DNA of 64,000 nucleotides, taken from Chitinophaga sp. Ak27. Lineage in GTDB: Bacteria > Bacteroidota > Bacteroidia > Chitinophagales > Chitinophagaceae. The notes beneath the pieces are model-generated. The model was not told the DNA's origin, made no database searches, and worked only from the letters and a program-made list of their open reading frames with translations. Within the stretch, counting starts at the first letter, position 1, and the number at the start of each line of letters is the position of its first letter. Positions 17,336-26,128 of the stretch are shown here, in pieces. A program made the translations under genes and the position numbers. The stretch covers positions 682,001 to 746,000 of the forward strand of contig NZ_JABAOB010000002.1 of NCBI RefSeq assembly GCF_012726295.1. Direction: 5' to 3'.

Positions 17336-19108
17336 ATGCCAACACAACACCCCGTAACCCCAGGAGGAAATTATGACGTAGTCATTTGTGGAGGAGGCCT
17401 CGCCGGACAAACGCTTGCCAGGCAGCTAAAGTTAAATAACCCCATGCTGTCTATTCTTATGATTATTAAATCTGAAATGCCACTGGCATGGAATGACTTT
17501 AAAGTAGGGGAATCTACTGTTGAAATCTCCGCTTTTTATTTTAGCGAAGTATTGCAGCTGCAAGATTATTTTAAGAATAACCATTACAAGAAATTTGGTT
17601 TCAGATATTTTATCGGGGACAGTACGGGGCTTCCTGCCAGTAGACCAGAGATCGGCCTTTCCTCGTATGCGCCCTATGATTCTTTCCAGATAGACAGGGG
17701 CGTTTTTGAAAGCGATCTTTATTTTATGAACCTCCTTGCAAATGTTACCATTATAAGTGGTGCGTCCGTTAAATCAGTAGCGTTGTCTGATTCAGGGGGA
17801 CTACATACGATCACTTATCAGGAAGATGATGGTAAAACTATGTATGAAGCGCAAGGCCGATGGGTAGTTGATGCAAGCGGAAGGAGGTGCCTTATACAAC
17901 GTTCGCTGGGACTGCAGGAGGCGCCCGAAACAGCATGCAATGCCACATGGTGGCGCGTAAAAGGCCGGCTGGATGTGGATGACCTGGTGCCGCGGGAGCA
18001 CACATATGACGACTATTTTATGCGCGTTGCGAACAGGTCGAGATTTTATTCCACCACACACCTGATGAATAAAGGCTATTGGGTTTGGCTGATACCGCTG
18101 GCATCCGGGCATACAAGCGTCGGGATTGTAACGACAGAGGCCATACACCCGTTTGATACTTATAATACCTATGAAAAATCTATGAAATGGCTCAATATAC
18201 ATGAACCTGTATTGTATACGCACATGCAACAGTTCGAGATCGTAGATTTTTTGAAGATGAAGAATTATAGTTACGGAAGCAAGCAGGTGTTTTCCACCGA
18301 TCGCTGGGCATGTACCGGAGAGGCAGGACTCTTTACAGATCCATATTATTCCCCAGGCTCCAACTTCATTGCTTTTGAAAACAGCATGATTACCAGGATG
18401 ATTACTGATGATATTAACGGGGAGGAGGACTGGAAGCCCAGGGTGGCGGAATACAACGACTTTATTATCAATATGAACAAATGGCTGACCAGGTCCATTC
18501 AGTCTTCCTATACTTACTTTCACCTGGATATTGTAATCGCTTTAAGCTTTATCTGGGATGTTGCCGCAGGATGGTCTTTTATATGCCCGAGAATGTTTAA
18601 TAGTATCTATCTCACCCGGGAAGCAACCACAGACATGAAAGAAGTAACACTTCGTTTCTTTAGTATGGCCTATAATGTAGAAGACTTCTTCAATGAATGG
18701 AAACAACTTACTCCTAACAATTATACATTCAGTTTCATCGACTATCTATCTATTCCTTTCCTCAGAAAAATATATGACAGAAATGTAAAGAAGGGAAAAT
18801 CCACAGAACAGCTGAAAGCAGCAAATGAGCAGAACCTGGTGGATATAGAAATTTTTGTTCAGTGTCTTTTTTGGATAGCTTTGGAAGATGTATATCCGGA
18901 GATGACAGACCTTGTGTCCCGGAAACCCTGGCTCAATGCCTGGGCCATTACGCTAGACATTTCCTCCTGGAACACGAAACACCTTTTCTCACCCGATACG
19001 CCCCCGGCGGATATAAGCGAAACCTATACTCAACTGAAGTCCTTATTTATAAATCGCCACAAGTCAATAGCTGCGCATGTTGATGACTTTAACTATTCAT
19101 TCAAATAA
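17336..19108 (+). CDS. Flavin-dependent halogenase
   Basis: The start is the ATG at 17336; the open frame also has a TTG two codons earlier. The 590-residue protein has the FAD-binding motif CGGGLAGQ (18-25), a GES block (58-60), a lysine pair in HYKKFGFRYF (about 85-86) where halogenases keep their catalytic Lys, the halogenase signature WVWLIP (249-254, pattern WxWxIP), and GEAGLFTDPYYSPGSNF (328-344), the second flavin/chloride-binding block. These separate it from ordinary monooxygenases. It is first in an operon with an adenylation-carrier protein 8 bases downstream, so the substrate is probably carrier-bound, as for tyrosine and pyrrole halogenases. Chlorine or bromine cannot be decided from sequence. 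No flavin reductase is nearby, so reduced FAD must come from elsewhere. Confidence 0.9.
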   Translation: MPTQHPVTPGGNYDVVICGGGLAGQTLARQLKLNNPMLSILMIIKSEMPLAWNDFKVGESTVEISAFYFSEVLQLQDYFKNNHYKKFGFRYFIGDSTGLPASRPEIGLSSYAPYDSFQIDRGVFESDLYFMNLLANVTIISGASVKSVALSDSGGLHTITYQEDDGKTMYEAQGRWVVDASGRRCLIQRSLGLQEAPETACNATWWRVKGRLDVDDLVPREHTYDDYFMRVANRSRFYSTTHLMNKGYWVWLIPLASGHTSVGIVTTEAIHPFDTYNTYEKSMKWLNIHEPVLYTHMQQFEIVDFLKMKNYSYGSKQVFSTDRWACTGEAGLFTDPYYSPGSNFIAFENSMITRMITDDINGEEDWKPRVAEYNDFIINMNKWLTRSIQSSYTYFHLDIVIALSFIWDVAAGWSFICPRMFNSIYLTREATTDMKEVTLRFFSMAYNVEDFFNEWKQLTPNNYTFSFIDYLSIPFLRKIYDRNVKKGKSTEQLKAANEQNLVDIEIFVQCLFWIALEDVYPEMTDLVSRKPWLNAWAITLDISSWNTKHLFSPDTPPADISETYTQLKSLFINRHKSIAAHVDDFNYSFK

Positions 19109-19116
19109 ACGCGATC

Positions 19117-21627
19117 ATGGAAGTAATAAACCCCTTACGATTCACTCATACCAGCTATGCATCGTATTTTGACTATTGGCGTGTAAAGGAAGGATCGGCG
19201 TTGAATTTTTCTTTTGAGCTGTCACCTGGTAAAGAGGAGTTAAGAGAAGAGACTGGCCGGGAGTCTTTTGTATTACCAGGAGAAATAGCTGCGGTTATGC
19301 TAAAATTAGTTCCCGGCAAGAGCAGCGCCCTGCTGACACAGTTTGTGGCTGCCATTTCATTTTTATTGCACAGGTACACAGAACAGGAAGAGATAATACT
19401 GCATACTCCCTTGCAGCATAGCTTTGAATCAACAATATACGAAAATAGGGTACCTGTAAGAGTACGGGTCAACGAGCGTCGTACATTGACGGAGTATCTG
19501 GAAGATTGCCGCCTGGCCATCCAAACAGCATACCGGTATCAGAATTTTCCGTTGTCACTGGTACGTGGAAGAAAGCCTGCATATCTTCAGAGTAACATAT
19601 TTCTGAGCCTGGAAGGCTTCCACAGCCCCTTGTCGTATCAGCCTCCACCCGGATCTTACGACCTCGTGTTGCATGTTGTCAACAATCAAACGGATATCAC
19701 CCTTCATGCAACATGGCAGGAGGCCCGCTTCCCACGCTGGTTTATAAAGCGCTTCGTGGCGCATCTGGTCTGCTTCCTGTCATACTTTAGTATACCGGCT
19801 GCGCCGCTGGCAGATATCACGATATTAAACAGTGAAGAGGAGGAGAAACTTCGGAGTTTCAATACCGGCAGCGGCATCAGTGTGCCAGCAACGACAATTC
19901 ACAGGCAGTTTGAAGAAGCAGTGCTCAGATTCAGCGACCTCATTGCAGTTATACACAACGACAGTACACTCACCTATGGGGAGCTTAACAGGAAGGCGAA
20001 CCGCTTGTCGCATTTACTGCAGAACGTTTATGAGCTCAGGCGGGGAGAGTATGTTGGTATGTGTCTGGAGCGGTCACCCTGGCAACTGATTGCCATGCTG
20101 GCTATCATGAAAGCGGGAGCGGTATATGTACCTGTGTATACAGAGGCGCCTGAAAGCAGGAGGGCATTTGTGTTCAACGATGCTGGCATGAAACTGCTGC
20201 TTGTTGAATCCGCCACCCGGGAACAACCATTTCCTGCTGAGCGGATTATCTGCCTGGAAACAGCTTTCACGCCGCTGGAAGAGCATTTACCTGATCATAA
20301 TCCGGATATGGAAATTGAGCCGACAGATCTGGCTTATATCATCTATACTTCGGGGACAACCGGCCGGCCAAAAGGAGTAATGGTAAAGCATCACGGGGTA
20401 GCAAATATGGCCGCAGATCAAATCGCTAAGTTTGGCATCCGGGATATTGACCGTGTGATAGCTTTTGCTGCCGTATCTTTCGACGCTTCCATCTCAGAAT
20501 ACCTGATGGCTTTGTTAGCAGGTGCAATCCTTGTGATAATAGATGAAAAGGTAGTAAAGCATACGGGTCTGCTGCTGACTACTATGCAAAAGCAACAGGT
20601 AACAGTAGCAACATTGCCGCCGGCTTACCTGCGTATCCTTCAGCCGGAGGATCTTCGCTTTCTCCGGGTGTTGATCACAGCCGGAGAGCCGGCAGATCCG
20701 AAAGCCGCTTCCCATTACAGCCGGTTTCTTGAATACTACAATGCCTACGGACCCACAGAGAATTCCGTTTGTACAACTATTTACCGCGCCTCACCTGCTG
20801 ATGCAGGATTGAAAAGGCTGCCCATAGGAAAACCCGTTTCCGGCAGCCAGGTGTTTGTACTGGATAAGGCGTTGCGCCCGATGCCTGTGGGCGTAACCGG
20901 GAGACTTTTCATTAGTGGTATTGGTTTGTCGCCCGGTTATCTTAATCAACCATTGCTTTCAAAAGAAAAATTTCTTCCCCACTGGATTCGTCCCGGCGAG
21001 CAAATGTACGATAGTGGAGACCTGGCACGGTGGCTGCCAGACGGAAACATGGAATTTATAGGCCGGAACGATGATCTCATCAAAATTGACGGGATCAGGG
21101 TGGAGCCGGAAGAAATCAGGATAATGCTGGAACAGCACGAGCCCATAGCCCGGAGTGCGGTGATAATGGTTGATCTGCCGGAAGAACGCTTACTGGCTGC
21201 CTTTGTAGAACCAATGAGCGGGAGAAGATTGGAGGAATATGCCATCAGGGCATATCTCCGGTCACAGCTACCGGATTATATGATTCCTGCAAGGATTATA
21301 ATTATTGATAGTATACCGATAAACAGTAGCGGAAAAATAGACAAGTCTAAATTGATACCGCTACTGGAGGAAGATAATATCTATTTACCGCCGCTTAATG
21401 AGGAAGAACGGCGTATTCAAAGCATTTGGCAGCAGGTCCTCCATATCCCATCCGTTAGTATGGACAGCCATTTCTTCAGGTTGGGTGCTTCTTCTATTCA
21501 TGTCATCTCTCTTAATTCCCTGATGAAGCAGGAGTGTCCCGACTTTGATATCCGGACAGTTTTCAATCATCCTGTCTTGCGGGACTTTGTAAAAGAGGTT
21601 TCAGTTAGTAAAAAAGCTCACGCATGA
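19117..21627 (+). CDS. NRPS protein: partial condensation domain, tyrosine-type adenylation domain, carrier domain
   Basis: Residues 1-240 resemble the C-terminal half of a condensation domain (C5/C6-like stretches YENRVPVRVRV and YQNFPLSLV) but the catalytic HHxxxDG half is absent, so it cannot condense. The adenylation domain (about 250-750) has YTSGTTGRPKG, SFDASISE, YNAYGPTE, DSGDLARWLPDG and SSGKIDK. My hand-read specificity residues are D-A-S-T-I-A-A-V-C, one residue from the tyrocidine tyrosine code D-A-S-T-V-A-A-V-C. The carrier domain holds its serine at about 793 in LGASSIHV (Ala where Gly is usual). It should load tyrosine onto its own carrier as the halogenase substrate. Its stop overlaps the thioesterase start by four bases. 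Confidence 0.9.
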   Translation: MEVINPLRFTHTSYASYFDYWRVKEGSALNFSFELSPGKEELREETGRESFVLPGEIAAVMLKLVPGKSSALLTQFVAAISFLLHRYTEQEEIILHTPLQHSFESTIYENRVPVRVRVNERRTLTEYLEDCRLAIQTAYRYQNFPLSLVRGRKPAYLQSNIFLSLEGFHSPLSYQPPPGSYDLVLHVVNNQTDITLHATWQEARFPRWFIKRFVAHLVCFLSYFSIPAAPLADITILNSEEEEKLRSFNTGSGISVPATTIHRQFEEAVLRFSDLIAVIHNDSTLTYGELNRKANRLSHLLQNVYELRRGEYVGMCLERSPWQLIAMLAIMKAGAVYVPVYTEAPESRRAFVFNDAGMKLLLVESATREQPFPAERIICLETAFTPLEEHLPDHNPDMEIEPTDLAYIIYTSGTTGRPKGVMVKHHGVANMAADQIAKFGIRDIDRVIAFAAVSFDASISEYLMALLAGAILVIIDEKVVKHTGLLLTTMQKQQVTVATLPPAYLRILQPEDLRFLRVLITAGEPADPKAASHYSRFLEYYNAYGPTENSVCTTIYRASPADAGLKRLPIGKPVSGSQVFVLDKALRPMPVGVTGRLFISGIGLSPGYLNQPLLSKEKFLPHWIRPGEQMYDSGDLARWLPDGNMEFIGRNDDLIKIDGIRVEPEEIRIMLEQHEPIARSAVIMVDLPEERLLAAFVEPMSGRRLEEYAIRAYLRSQLPDYMIPARIIIIDSIPINSSGKIDKSKLIPLLEEDNIYLPPLNEEERRIQSIWQQVLHIPSVSMDSHFFRLGASSIHVISLNSLMKQECPDFDIRTVFNHPVLRDFVKEVSVSKKAHA

Positions 21628-22313
21628 TCACATTGTTTTGCTTTCCTTACGCAGGTGCCGATGGAAAGGCTTATGCTCCCCTGGAAGCCTTTGCTGATAA
21701 CCATCTGAAAGTAGTACCCCTTGAATTGCCAGGAAGAGGCGAACGTTATCGGGAACCGATATCCGGCAGTATTGATGAGATGGTCGATGATTGTTTCCGG
21801 CAGCTGGAAGGAAAGTTGCACTCGCCTTTCGCGGTCTTCGGGCATAGTATGGGAGCGCTTCTTAGCTACCTGTTTGCAAGAAAACTAGAGGAAAAGGAGC
21901 TTTCTATGCCGCTCCATTTGTTCGTATCCGGGTGTGCAGCACCAGCTGTGGTGATGACTGCTTCCCGCAGAAGAATGCTGCAGGGTAAGGAGTGGGAAAG
22001 TAGCTTGGAGGAGGTAATGGGAATCCCTACCGATATGCTGGACAATGAAGTATTTAGGATCATATATGAACCCCTTATACGGCAAGACCTGGTTTTATTT
22101 AAACAATATCATTACCGGGAGCAGGCGCCATTTGATATTCCGGTTACCGTATTCACCGGGACGGAAGATAGGGTGACAGCAGATGAAATGGCCGCCTGGC
22201 AGCGGGAAACCAACCATCGCGTGTCGATAGTGCCCTTCAATGGTAAACATCACTTCTGGAGGGATTATCCGGAAGAAATAATGACAATTATAAAAAAACA
22301 GTTTACAGTATAA
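21624..22313 (+). CDS. Type II thioesterase
   Basis: The 229-residue alpha/beta hydrolase starts with LFCFPYAGADGKAY, has the serine elbow GHSMGALLSY, an Asp in FTGTEDRVTADE and the His in FNGKHHFWRDYP, all typical of stand-alone thioesterases of NRPS clusters. These hydrolyse acyl groups from carrier domains, either as proofreading or as product release. The NRPS has no fused thioesterase and no onward module, so here it is the only visible release enzyme for the carrier-bound amino acid. Start ATG overlaps the NRPS stop codon, showing translational coupling. Confidence 0.92.
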   Translation: MITLFCFPYAGADGKAYAPLEAFADNHLKVVPLELPGRGERYREPISGSIDEMVDDCFRQLEGKLHSPFAVFGHSMGALLSYLFARKLEEKELSMPLHLFVSGCAAPAVVMTASRRRMLQGKEWESSLEEVMGIPTDMLDNEVFRIIYEPLIRQDLVLFKQYHYREQAPFDIPVTVFTGTEDRVTADEMAAWQRETNHRVSIVPFNGKHHFWRDYPEEIMTIIKKQFTV

Positions 22314-22346
22314 CATCCACAATGTATCACCTTAAACATTTTTAGT

Positions 22347-23750
22347 ATGAAAAGAACTACCTATGCAGAGCCCTACAAAATTAAAATGGTAGAACCGTTG
22401 AGAAATATTTCCCGGCGCGAACGGGAAAGGCTGGTTAAACTGGCAGGATATAATACTTTCCAGGTAAAGGCGGAAGATGTTTACATCGATTTGCTGACTG
22501 ATAGTGGTACCGGCGCCATGAGCGACCGGCAGTGGGCCGGCCTTATGATGGGCGATGAATCTTATTCAGGAAGCCGGAATTTCTACCATCTGGAAGCAGC
22601 CGTGCATCAGTATTATGGATACAAGTATATGGTGCCCACCCACCAGGGAAGAGGAGCCGAGCATTTGATTGCGCGTTTATTGATCAAGCCTGGTATGTAT
22701 GTGCCGGGGAACATGTACTTCACGTCAACCAGGCTTCACCAGGAGTTGGCAGGCGGGGTGTTTGAGGATGTGATTATAGATGAAGCACATGATCCGGATT
22801 CCACCTTCCCGTTCAAGGGAAATGTAGACCTTCAAAAGCTGGAAAATCTGATTAATAAAGTAGGCGCCGCGAACATTGCTTATCTCAGTTTAGCCACTAC
22901 CGTTAATATGGCCGGGGGACAGCCCATATCGCTGGAGAATATGAAACAGGTGAGGAAGCTGACGGAGCAACATAATATCCGGATCATACATGATATGGCC
23001 CGCGTAGCGGAAAATGCCTATATGATACAGCAACTGGAGCCTGGTTATGCAGATAAAACCGTGGCAGCCATTACGAAGGAAATCTGTTCGCTTACCGACG
23101 GGGCCGTGATGAGCGGCAAGAAAGATGCTTTGGTAAATATAGGTGGTATGATGGCCATCAACGACCAGGGATTGTATGAAGAAGCCAAGAACCTGGTAGT
23201 TGTATATGAAGGCATGCATACCTATGGTGGTATGGCAGGGCGCGATATGGAAGCCATGGCCATTGGCATAGCAGAATCTGTAGATGAAGCTCATATTTCA
23301 TCCCGTGTACACCAGGTGCATTACCTGGGAGCACAGCTTAGGGAGGCCGGTATTCCTATCGTAAACCCGGTCGGTACACACGGGGTATATATCAATGCAG
23401 CCGCCTTTCTTCCGCATATCCCGCAGGTTAAATTTCCCGCGCAGGCATTGACCGTAGCACTTTATGAGGAAGGGGGCGTCCGTTCGGTAGAGCGGGGTAT
23501 CGTATCGGCAGGACGTAACAAGGAAACGGGAGATCATCACTATCCGTCGCTGGAACTTGTGCGCCTTGCTATTCCAAGAAGAGTGTACACATTATCACAC
23601 CTGGATGTGGTGGCGGAAACGGCAATAAATGTCTTTGAAAAAAGGTACGACGTACCGGGGCTCGAAATGGTATTTGAACCAAAATATATGCGCTTTTTCC
23701 AGGCCAGGTTTGAACAGGTAGTAGGCGAACCACAGCGTATGCCCGGCTGA
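22347..23750 (+). CDS. tpl: Tyrosine phenol-lyase (beta-eliminating lyase family)
   Basis: The 467-residue protein aligns by eye along its whole length with Citrobacter tyrosine phenol-lyase. It keeps the PLP lysine in MSGKKD (258), Asp216 and Arg219 in HDMAR, Tyr73 in ESYSG, Thr126 in YFTST, Tyr293 in MHTYGG, Arg406 in IPRRVYT, and the two Phe at 450-451. Arg383 in VERG corresponds to TPL Arg381, which reads the phenol hydroxyl; tryptophanase has Ile there (VEIG). The enzyme should split tyrosine, and known members also ring-substituted tyrosines, to a phenol, pyruvate and ammonia; the reaction is reversible. It is 33 bases after the thioesterase gene and before an O-methyltransferase, suggesting a biosynthetic rather than catabolic role. 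Confidence 0.9.
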   Translation: MKRTTYAEPYKIKMVEPLRNISRRERERLVKLAGYNTFQVKAEDVYIDLLTDSGTGAMSDRQWAGLMMGDESYSGSRNFYHLEAAVHQYYGYKYMVPTHQGRGAEHLIARLLIKPGMYVPGNMYFTSTRLHQELAGGVFEDVIIDEAHDPDSTFPFKGNVDLQKLENLINKVGAANIAYLSLATTVNMAGGQPISLENMKQVRKLTEQHNIRIIHDMARVAENAYMIQQLEPGYADKTVAAITKEICSLTDGAVMSGKKDALVNIGGMMAINDQGLYEEAKNLVVVYEGMHTYGGMAGRDMEAMAIGIAESVDEAHISSRVHQVHYLGAQLREAGIPIVNPVGTHGVYINAAAFLPHIPQVKFPAQALTVALYEEGGVRSVERGIVSAGRNKETGDHHYPSLELVRLAIPRRVYTLSHLDVVAETAINVFEKRYDVPGLEMVFEPKYMRFFQARFEQVVGEPQRMPG

Positions 23751-23843
23751 GTAATACCTGCCTCCAGGTAAATGATGACCGTATTAAACCAGACTTGTAT
23801 ATCAGAATAGGTTATATTATTCACTCTCTCAATTTAACCAATT

Positions 23844-24884
23844 ATGAATGTAACATTATTGCCCGGTGACATTGCCACACATGAACAATCAGCACGTATA
23901 CTTCAGCATATTACTAACCACTGGGTTTCATGTTGCGTATATGCTGCCGCTAAACTGAATATCGCCGATTTACTTGCTACAGGCCCGCAAAGTATCACCA
24001 GTCTTGCCGGGGCAACCGCAACGCATCCGCCTTCCCTTTACCGGCTATTGAGGCTACTGGCTGCCAACGATCTTTTTGAAGAAATATCGCCGGAGATTTT
24101 TGATAATACGGCTGCATCCACCGCGCTTATCAGCGATATAAAAGGCGGTATGAAGGAATTTGTACTGGCCGAACTGGGAGAGTTCTACCTGCCCTGGGGC
24201 AATTTAGTGGATAGCATCAGGACCGGCAAAACGGCATTTGATGAATATTATGGGGGCAACCTGTGGGATTTTTATAAAACGCATCAGGCGGAAGGGCTTA
24301 ATTTCATGAAAGCGATGACTAATCTCACGCAATTTTCCGAAGGCGCTATCCTCGAACGGTATGACTTCTCTGCGTTCAGTACTATTACAGATGTGGGAGG
24401 CGGCAATGGGGCGCTGCTGATGGCGATCCTGAAAAGAACGCCGGAGGCAAGGGGTATTGTATTTGATGAACCTTATGTGGTGAAAGAAACAGCCCATCTG
24501 ATAGCCGCAGACCCGAAAGTGAAAGACCGTTGCGCTACCGCGGGCGGTAATTTTTTCGTGGAGGTGCCGGCAGGCGCTGATGCATATGTGATAAAATATA
24601 TTCTCCACGACTGGAGCGATGAAGATGCAATAAGGATATTGAGCAATTGCAGTCGTGCTATGAAGAAAGACAGCAAGATACTAGTGATCGATGGCGTGGT
24701 GCCGGAAGGCAATGCGCCGCATGCTTCCAAGCTGATGGATATGAATATGCTTGCACTCACAGGGGGACGTGAAAGAACAGCTGCAGAATTTGAAAGTATC
24801 TTTCTCCGGTCCGGTCTCAGGTTAACCAGAGTAATCGATCTTTCGATTTCAGAAGTAAGTATTGTAGAAGGAAAGAAAGTCTGA
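23844..24884 (+). CDS. SAM-dependent O-methyltransferase (caffeate/hydroxyindole type)
   Basis: The 346-residue protein has an N-terminal dimerisation winged-helix (VYAAAKLNIADLLATG, PPSLYRLLRLLAANDLF), the SAM site DVGGGNGALL, the acidic VFDEPYVV strand, YVIKYILHDWSDEDA with the catalytic His region, and the terminal DMNMLALTGGRERTAAEF block. This is the plant/bacterial small-molecule O-methyltransferase family that methylates phenol or enol hydroxyls. As the last gene of the operon after tyrosine phenol-lyase, a phenolic hydroxyl is the expected acceptor, giving an anisole. The carrier-bound tyrosine hydroxyl is an alternative substrate. Confidence 0.9.
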   Translation: MNVTLLPGDIATHEQSARILQHITNHWVSCCVYAAAKLNIADLLATGPQSITSLAGATATHPPSLYRLLRLLAANDLFEEISPEIFDNTAASTALISDIKGGMKEFVLAELGEFYLPWGNLVDSIRTGKTAFDEYYGGNLWDFYKTHQAEGLNFMKAMTNLTQFSEGAILERYDFSAFSTITDVGGGNGALLMAILKRTPEARGIVFDEPYVVKETAHLIAADPKVKDRCATAGGNFFVEVPAGADAYVIKYILHDWSDEDAIRILSNCSRAMKKDSKILVIDGVVPEGNAPHASKLMDMNMLALTGGRERTAAEFESIFLRSGLRLTRVIDLSISEVSIVEGKKV

Positions 24885-24903
24885 TAATCCGTTTTGTACG
24901 AGG

Positions 24904-26052
24904 TTAAGCTACCTTTTTTAAGAAAGACCGTATATCTGCTGCCAGCAGTTCCGGTTTTTCCATCGCCGCAAAATGACCGCCTTCGTTAAAGGCTGTCCAT
25001 TGCCGGATGTTGAAAAAACGATCTGCGTAAGCCCTCGGGGCGGGTATCAGATCCTTTGGGAAGATGGCTACGCCGGTGGGGGTTTGCAGCCGCGGCGTTC
25101 TTTGTGCTGTTTTTGCTGCAAACATCGACTGGGCATTTTCGTAATAAAGCCGGTTGGCAGAATGAATGGTGCCGGTGGCCCAGTAAATGGTCAGGTTAGT
25201 AAGTAATTCATCTCTGGTGAAGACGGTTTCAAGATCGCCCTGGTGATCGCTCCAGCGATAAAATTTTTCAATGATCCATGCCGCAAGTCCTACCGGCGAA
25301 TCGTTGAGGCCATATCCCAGCGTTTGTGGTTTTGTGCTTTGGATCATGGCATAAGCGCCCTCTTGCTGCTGCCATTGTTTGCCCTTATCGAGGTATGCCT
25401 TTTCTTCGGGGGATAATTCACCTGCCGGGATTTCGAAGAGATGAATAAAAGGTATGTCGGTTAAATGAATGGCGAGTACTGTGTCGGGGTTACTTCTAGC
25501 CAACATCTCCGTAATGGTGCTGCCCCAGTCGCCACCATGCGCCGCAAACTTTTCATAACCCAGGTCCTCTTTCATCAGGCGGGCAAACACTCCCGCAATC
25601 TTGCCCGGGTCCATACCCGGAGCGGTGGGTATGCTGGAAAAACCATAGCCGGGCATGGAAGGTACAACCACATCAAAGGAAAAGCCGTCTTCATCCGGTT
25701 GTGTCAGCAGCGGAATTAGCTTCAGGAAACGGACAAAGCTATCGGGGTAGCCATGAGTCAGCAAAAGCGGCAACGGTGAGGCGCCTCGCCCGCGTTCCAG
25801 GATAAAATGCAGTGTATTATTATCTATGGTGGTAGTGTACTGATGAAAACCATTCAGGTATTGCTGTTGCTGTGCCCAATCGAAGCCGTGTTGCCAGTAA
25901 TCGCAAAGCGACTGCAGGTAAGCTTTGCTGGTGCCCGCTTTCCAACCGGCATTGTCAAACTCATCGATCCAGCGGGTGGCTGCCAGGCGTTGATGGAGGT
26001 CATTTAACAGGTCCTGGCTGATATTGATAGTGAAAGGCTGTATCATAATCAT
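24904..26052 (-). CDS. Epoxide hydrolase (alpha/beta fold, EHN N-terminal domain)
   Basis: I use the ATG at 26052; the open frame extends to a GTG at 26076. The protein of about 382 residues opens with the epoxide-hydrolase N-terminal domain (FTINISQDLLNDLHQRLAATRW), then HGYPDSFV (oxyanion HGxP), the nucleophile Asp in HGGDWGSTI, and the His in NEGGHFAAMEKPE. No signal peptide. It converges on the methyltransferase gene with 19 bases between. It could act on a terpene or aromatic epoxide, but its link with the halogenase operon is unproven. Confidence 0.9.
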   Translation of the reverse strand: MIMIQPFTINISQDLLNDLHQRLAATRWIDEFDNAGWKAGTSKAYLQSLCDYWQHGFDWAQQQQYLNGFHQYTTTIDNNTLHFILERGRGASPLPLLLTHGYPDSFVRFLKLIPLLTQPDEDGFSFDVVVPSMPGYGFSSIPTAPGMDPGKIAGVFARLMKEDLGYEKFAAHGGDWGSTITEMLARSNPDTVLAIHLTDIPFIHLFEIPAGELSPEEKAYLDKGKQWQQQEGAYAMIQSTKPQTLGYGLNDSPVGLAAWIIEKFYRWSDHQGDLETVFTRDELLTNLTIYWATGTIHSANRLYYENAQSMFAAKTAQRTPRLQTPTGVAIFPKDLIPAPRAYADRFFNIRQWTAFNEGGHFAAMEKPELLAADIRSFLKKVA

Positions 26053-26128
26053 CACTGTTTGCCAACGCAATACCACAACTGGTATACCGGATTTAGCAAA
26101 GCCTGCCGGTTTTTGGGGCGCTATTACA

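Noticed and set aside
17336..19108. Annotation as a generic NAD(P)/FAD-dependent oxidoreductase
   Set aside because: The WxWxIP signature and the FTDPYYSPGSN block identify the flavin halogenase family more specifically.
22347..23750. Annotation as tryptophanase
   Set aside because: The residue that separates the two enzymes is Arg (VERG), as in tyrosine phenol-lyase, where tryptophanase has Ile, and the remaining active-site residues also match the phenol-lyase.
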